This document shows, one piece after another, positions 5,343 to 7,291 of a stretch of 7,291 bases of DNA. This stretch comes from Clostridia bacterium (GTDB taxonomy: Bacteria > Bacillota > Clostridia > Saccharofermentanales > UBA5734): NCBI GenBank assembly GCA_017997315.1, contig JAGOFF010000111.1:1-7291 (forward strand), in the 5' to 3' direction. The number at the start of each line of letters is the position of its first letter. Positions within the stretch are counted from its first letter, which is position 1. The position numbers and the translations under genes are program-made. The notes beneath the pieces are model-generated. The model was not told the origin of the DNA. It worked only from the letters and a program-made list of their open reading frames with translations, and made no database searches.

Positions 5343-7067
5343 ATGCTCGTATCCAACTTGTTTTTCAAGACGCAGCGGGAAGTCCCGTCCGACGCCGAGA
5401 TTCCGAGCCACCAGCTGATGCTGCGGGCCGGCCTGATGCGCCAGATGGCCTCCGGGGTCTATGCGTATCTGCCGCTCGGTTATCGGATCTTCCGCAAGGT
5501 CGAGGCCATCGTCCGCGAAGAGATGGACCGTGCCGGCGCGCAGGAACTCATCATGCCGGCGATCCTGCCGTCGGAACTCTACATGGCGTCCGGCCGATGG
5601 GACAAGTTCGGCCCGGAGATGTTCCGGCTTTCGGACCGCAACAACCGGCCGTTCTGCCTGGGTCCGACCCATGAGGAAGCGTTCACGGAAACCGTGAAAA
5701 GCATCGTTTCCTCATACCGCGGACTGCCTGTGACGCTCTATCAGATCCAGCACAAGTACCGTGACGAGAAGCGCCCCCGTTTCGGGGTCATGCGCTCGCG
5801 CGAATTCGTCATGAAAGACGCCTACAGCTTCGATCGCGACGATGCCGGCCTCGATGTATCCTATGCGGCGATGGACCGCGCCTACCGGCGCATCTTCGAC
5901 CGCTGCGGGCTCGACTATATCGTGGTCGAGGCGGATTCCGGCGCCATGGGCGGTTCCGGATCCCAGGAGTTCATGGTCAAGTCCGATGTCGGCGAGGCGG
6001 GCATCGCGTACTGCAGCGCCTGCGGATATGCCGCCAACGACGAAAAGGCGGTATGCGCCGCGCCCGCGTCCGATGACGACGCCGGTCTTTCCGTCCCGCC
6101 GACCGAGGCGGTGGCGACCCCGGCGGTCCGCACCATCGAGGAGCTGACCGCGTTTTTCAACACCACCCCTGCCCGGTTCGGCAAGACTCTGCTGTATACC
6201 GCGGACGGGAAAACGGTTGCGGTCATGGTCCGCGGGGACCGGGAGGTCAACGAGACCAAGCTCGCCAACCTGCTCGGATGCATTGAACTCGCGCTGGCCG
6301 ACGCGGAAACCGTGACGGATGTCACGGGCGCGCCGGTCGGATTTGCCGGACCCATCGGGATGCGCCGCCCGGTTCCGCTGATCGTGGACCACGAAGTCGC
6401 GGCCATGCGGGACTTCATCACCGGCGCCAACCAGGCCGACCGGCATCTTGTGCACGTCGACTTCAAACGGGATGTCCGGGAAGCGCGTATCGCGGACGTG
6501 CGGACCGTCGTCCCGGGCGATCCATGCCCGCACTGCGGCGCGCCGGTCGCCATGTGCCGGGGGATCGAGGTCGGACACATCTTCAAGCTCGGGACGCACT
6601 ATACGGAAAAACTCGACTGCACATACCTGGACGAGTCCGGCCGGGCCAACCCGATCGTGATGGGATGCTACGGAATCGGTCTGAACCGTACGATGGCCGC
6701 GGTCATCGAGCAGAATTCCGATGAAAACGGGATCCGGTGGCCGATCGCGGTCGCACCGTACCATGCGGTGGCCGTTCCGGTGAACGCGTCCGACCCGGTG
6801 CAGATGGGACTGGCCCGCTCGATCTACGACCGCCTCGCCGATGCAGGTGTGGAAGTGCTCCTGGACGACCGGGACGAGCGACCGGGCGTCAAGTTCAAGG
6901 ATGCGGATCTCCTGGGCATCCCGCTGCGCGTCAACGTGGGACGGAAAGCCGCGGAAGGGATCGTCGAGTTCAAGACGCGGAGCACAGGCGAGATGGTCGA
7001 ACTTACTGCGGACGAAGCGGTGGATCGGATCGTGTCGACCGTCCGCGCGGCGCTGTCCGAGCGTTGA
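5343..7067 (+). CDS. proS: Proline-tRNA ligase, bacterial type with inserted editing domain
   Basis: ProRS, a cytoplasmic class II synthetase, charges tRNA-Pro with proline. The 574-residue length and layout match the bacterial form. Motif 1 region HQLMLRAGLMRQMASGVYAY (23-42); GPTHEE (107-112); motif 2 HKYRDEKRPRFGVMRSREF (137-155); then an editing (INS-type) insertion, roughly residues 228-394, with the family's GPIG and GANQADRH segments, which hydrolyses mischarged Ala-tRNA-Pro; motif 3 GCYGIGLNR (441-449) with the ATP-contacting arginine; and a C-terminal anticodon-binding domain from about 470. Two CxxC pairs (Cys224/227 and Cys395/398) bracket the editing domain. The start at 5343 is set by GAGGAG 8 nt upstream and by the typical opening MLVSNLFFKTQREVPSDAE. 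It is third in the pta-ackA-proS string and is followed by a strong intrinsic terminator located inside the convergent gene. Confidence 0.97.
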   Translation: MLVSNLFFKTQREVPSDAEIPSHQLMLRAGLMRQMASGVYAYLPLGYRIFRKVEAIVREEMDRAGAQELIMPAILPSELYMASGRWDKFGPEMFRLSDRNNRPFCLGPTHEEAFTETVKSIVSSYRGLPVTLYQIQHKYRDEKRPRFGVMRSREFVMKDAYSFDRDDAGLDVSYAAMDRAYRRIFDRCGLDYIVVEADSGAMGGSGSQEFMVKSDVGEAGIAYCSACGYAANDEKAVCAAPASDDDAGLSVPPTEAVATPAVRTIEELTAFFNTTPARFGKTLLYTADGKTVAVMVRGDREVNETKLANLLGCIELALADAETVTDVTGAPVGFAGPIGMRRPVPLIVDHEVAAMRDFITGANQADRHLVHVDFKRDVREARIADVRTVVPGDPCPHCGAPVAMCRGIEVGHIFKLGTHYTEKLDCTYLDESGRANPIVMGCYGIGLNRTMAAVIEQNSDENGIRWPIAVAPYHAVAVPVNASDPVQMGLARSIYDRLADAGVEVLLDDRDERPGVKFKDADLLGIPLRVNVGRKAAEGIVEFKTRSTGEMVELTADEAVDRIVSTVRAALSER

Positions 7068-7089
7068 CCGGGTGCGCCCGACAGGCGCG

Positions 7090-7291
7090 TCACAGCGCTT
7101 CGATACAGACCGAATAGCGCGGAGGCGCTTCAAACCGCCGGTTGGACAAGTAGGCCAGCCGGTGGTTTTTTTCCAGCATCCCGAAATGGAGGGAAGTGGC
7201 AAACAATTGCTGTCGCCGGACTTTTCCCCCCGCGGTGTCTGTAAAATGCCGGTTGTAGCTGTTCTGTCCGTAGAGTCCGTCGCCCAGCACC
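7090..7291 (-). CDS. RluA-family pseudouridine synthase, C-terminal part, cut by the window edge
   Basis: The last 66 codons of a minus-strand gene that enters from the right edge. Enzymes of this family isomerise specific uridines in rRNA or tRNA to pseudouridine. The visible part matches the family's C-terminal region: LGDGLYG (the 'GD..YG' block), YNRHFT (compare FDRQLT in RluC-like enzymes), RQQLFATSLHF (the 'R..LHA..L.F' block) and FEAPP (the 'EAP' block near the end). The catalytic HRLD aspartate and any S4 domain are outside the window, so the target site and exact subfamily cannot be told. The first visible codon, GTG, is internal, not a start. The stop at 7092-7090 is 22 bp from the proS stop in a tail-to-tail arrangement. 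Most of the 3' coding part is complementary to the proS mRNA tail. I see no terminator for this gene in the 22-bp gap. Confidence 0.78.
   Translation of the reverse strand, partial: VLGDGLYGQNSYNRHFTDTAGGKVRRQQLFATSLHFGMLEKNHRLAYLSNRRFEAPPRYSVCIEAL
7135..7172 (+). terminator. Intrinsic terminator of proS, embedded in the opposing gene
   Basis: An 11-bp stem with two G-U wobbles (left arm 7135-7145, right arm 7155-7165) and a 9-nt loop is followed directly by seven T (7166-7172), with AAA just 5' of the stem. This is the classic Rho-independent layout and the strongest terminator in the window. It starts 68 nt after the proS stop and lies wholly inside the coding region of the convergent pseudouridine synthase gene, where the T-run is read as Lys-Asn codons. 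Confidence 0.85.

Noticed and set aside
7069..7089. Bidirectional terminator in the 22-bp gap between the convergent stops
   Set aside because: Only overlapping 4-5 bp stems form and neither strand has a T-run. The real proS terminator is at 7135-7172.
5712..7202. Long minus-strand open frame opposite proS
   Set aside because: It is a shadow of proS, rich in Arg, Asp, His and Val, without recognisable motifs. It also overlaps the end of the pseudouridine synthase gene in another frame.

Overview
The window is compact, G+C-rich bacterial chromosome, roughly two-thirds G+C by eye, and carries mostly housekeeping genes. TmcAL (YlbM family) next to a pta-ackA pair and a bacterial-type ProRS with an inserted editing domain point to the Bacillota, probably a high-G+C anaerobic Clostridia-like lineage. 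This assignment rests on gene content and recalled synteny, not on a search. I see no mobile element, CRISPR array, rRNA or tRNA.

Layout: (1) the minus strand, 1-1621, holds the first 85 codons of tyrS and, upstream of it, complete tmcAL. tyrS appears to have its own promoter overlapping the last codons of tmcAL. (2) A 47-bp divergent intergenic region (1622-1668) separates tmcAL from a plus-strand gene for a membrane-anchored protein resembling family-8 glycosidases. Each start codon sits exactly 6 nt after an extended -10 element, so both mRNAs may be leaderless. (3) A clear sigma-A-type promoter, with an inverted repeat in its spacer, precedes a pta-ackA-proS gene string with gaps of 60 and 43 nt. 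(4) proS converges on the C-terminal part of an RluA-family pseudouridine synthase gene that runs off the right edge. A strong intrinsic terminator for proS lies inside that opposing reading frame.

How the genes fit together: Pta and AckA convert acetyl-CoA to acetate and ATP. TmcAL uses acetate and ATP to make N4-acetylcytidine in the elongator tRNA-Met anticodon. TyrS, ProS and the RluA-family enzyme also serve translation. The region thus links overflow energy metabolism with the translation apparatus.

No undescribed multi-gene system is evident. The items most worth checking are the mirrored leaderless promoters, the dual-use terminator/coding segment, and the apparently active-site-deficient GH8-like protein with a Pro/Thr linker inside its fold.
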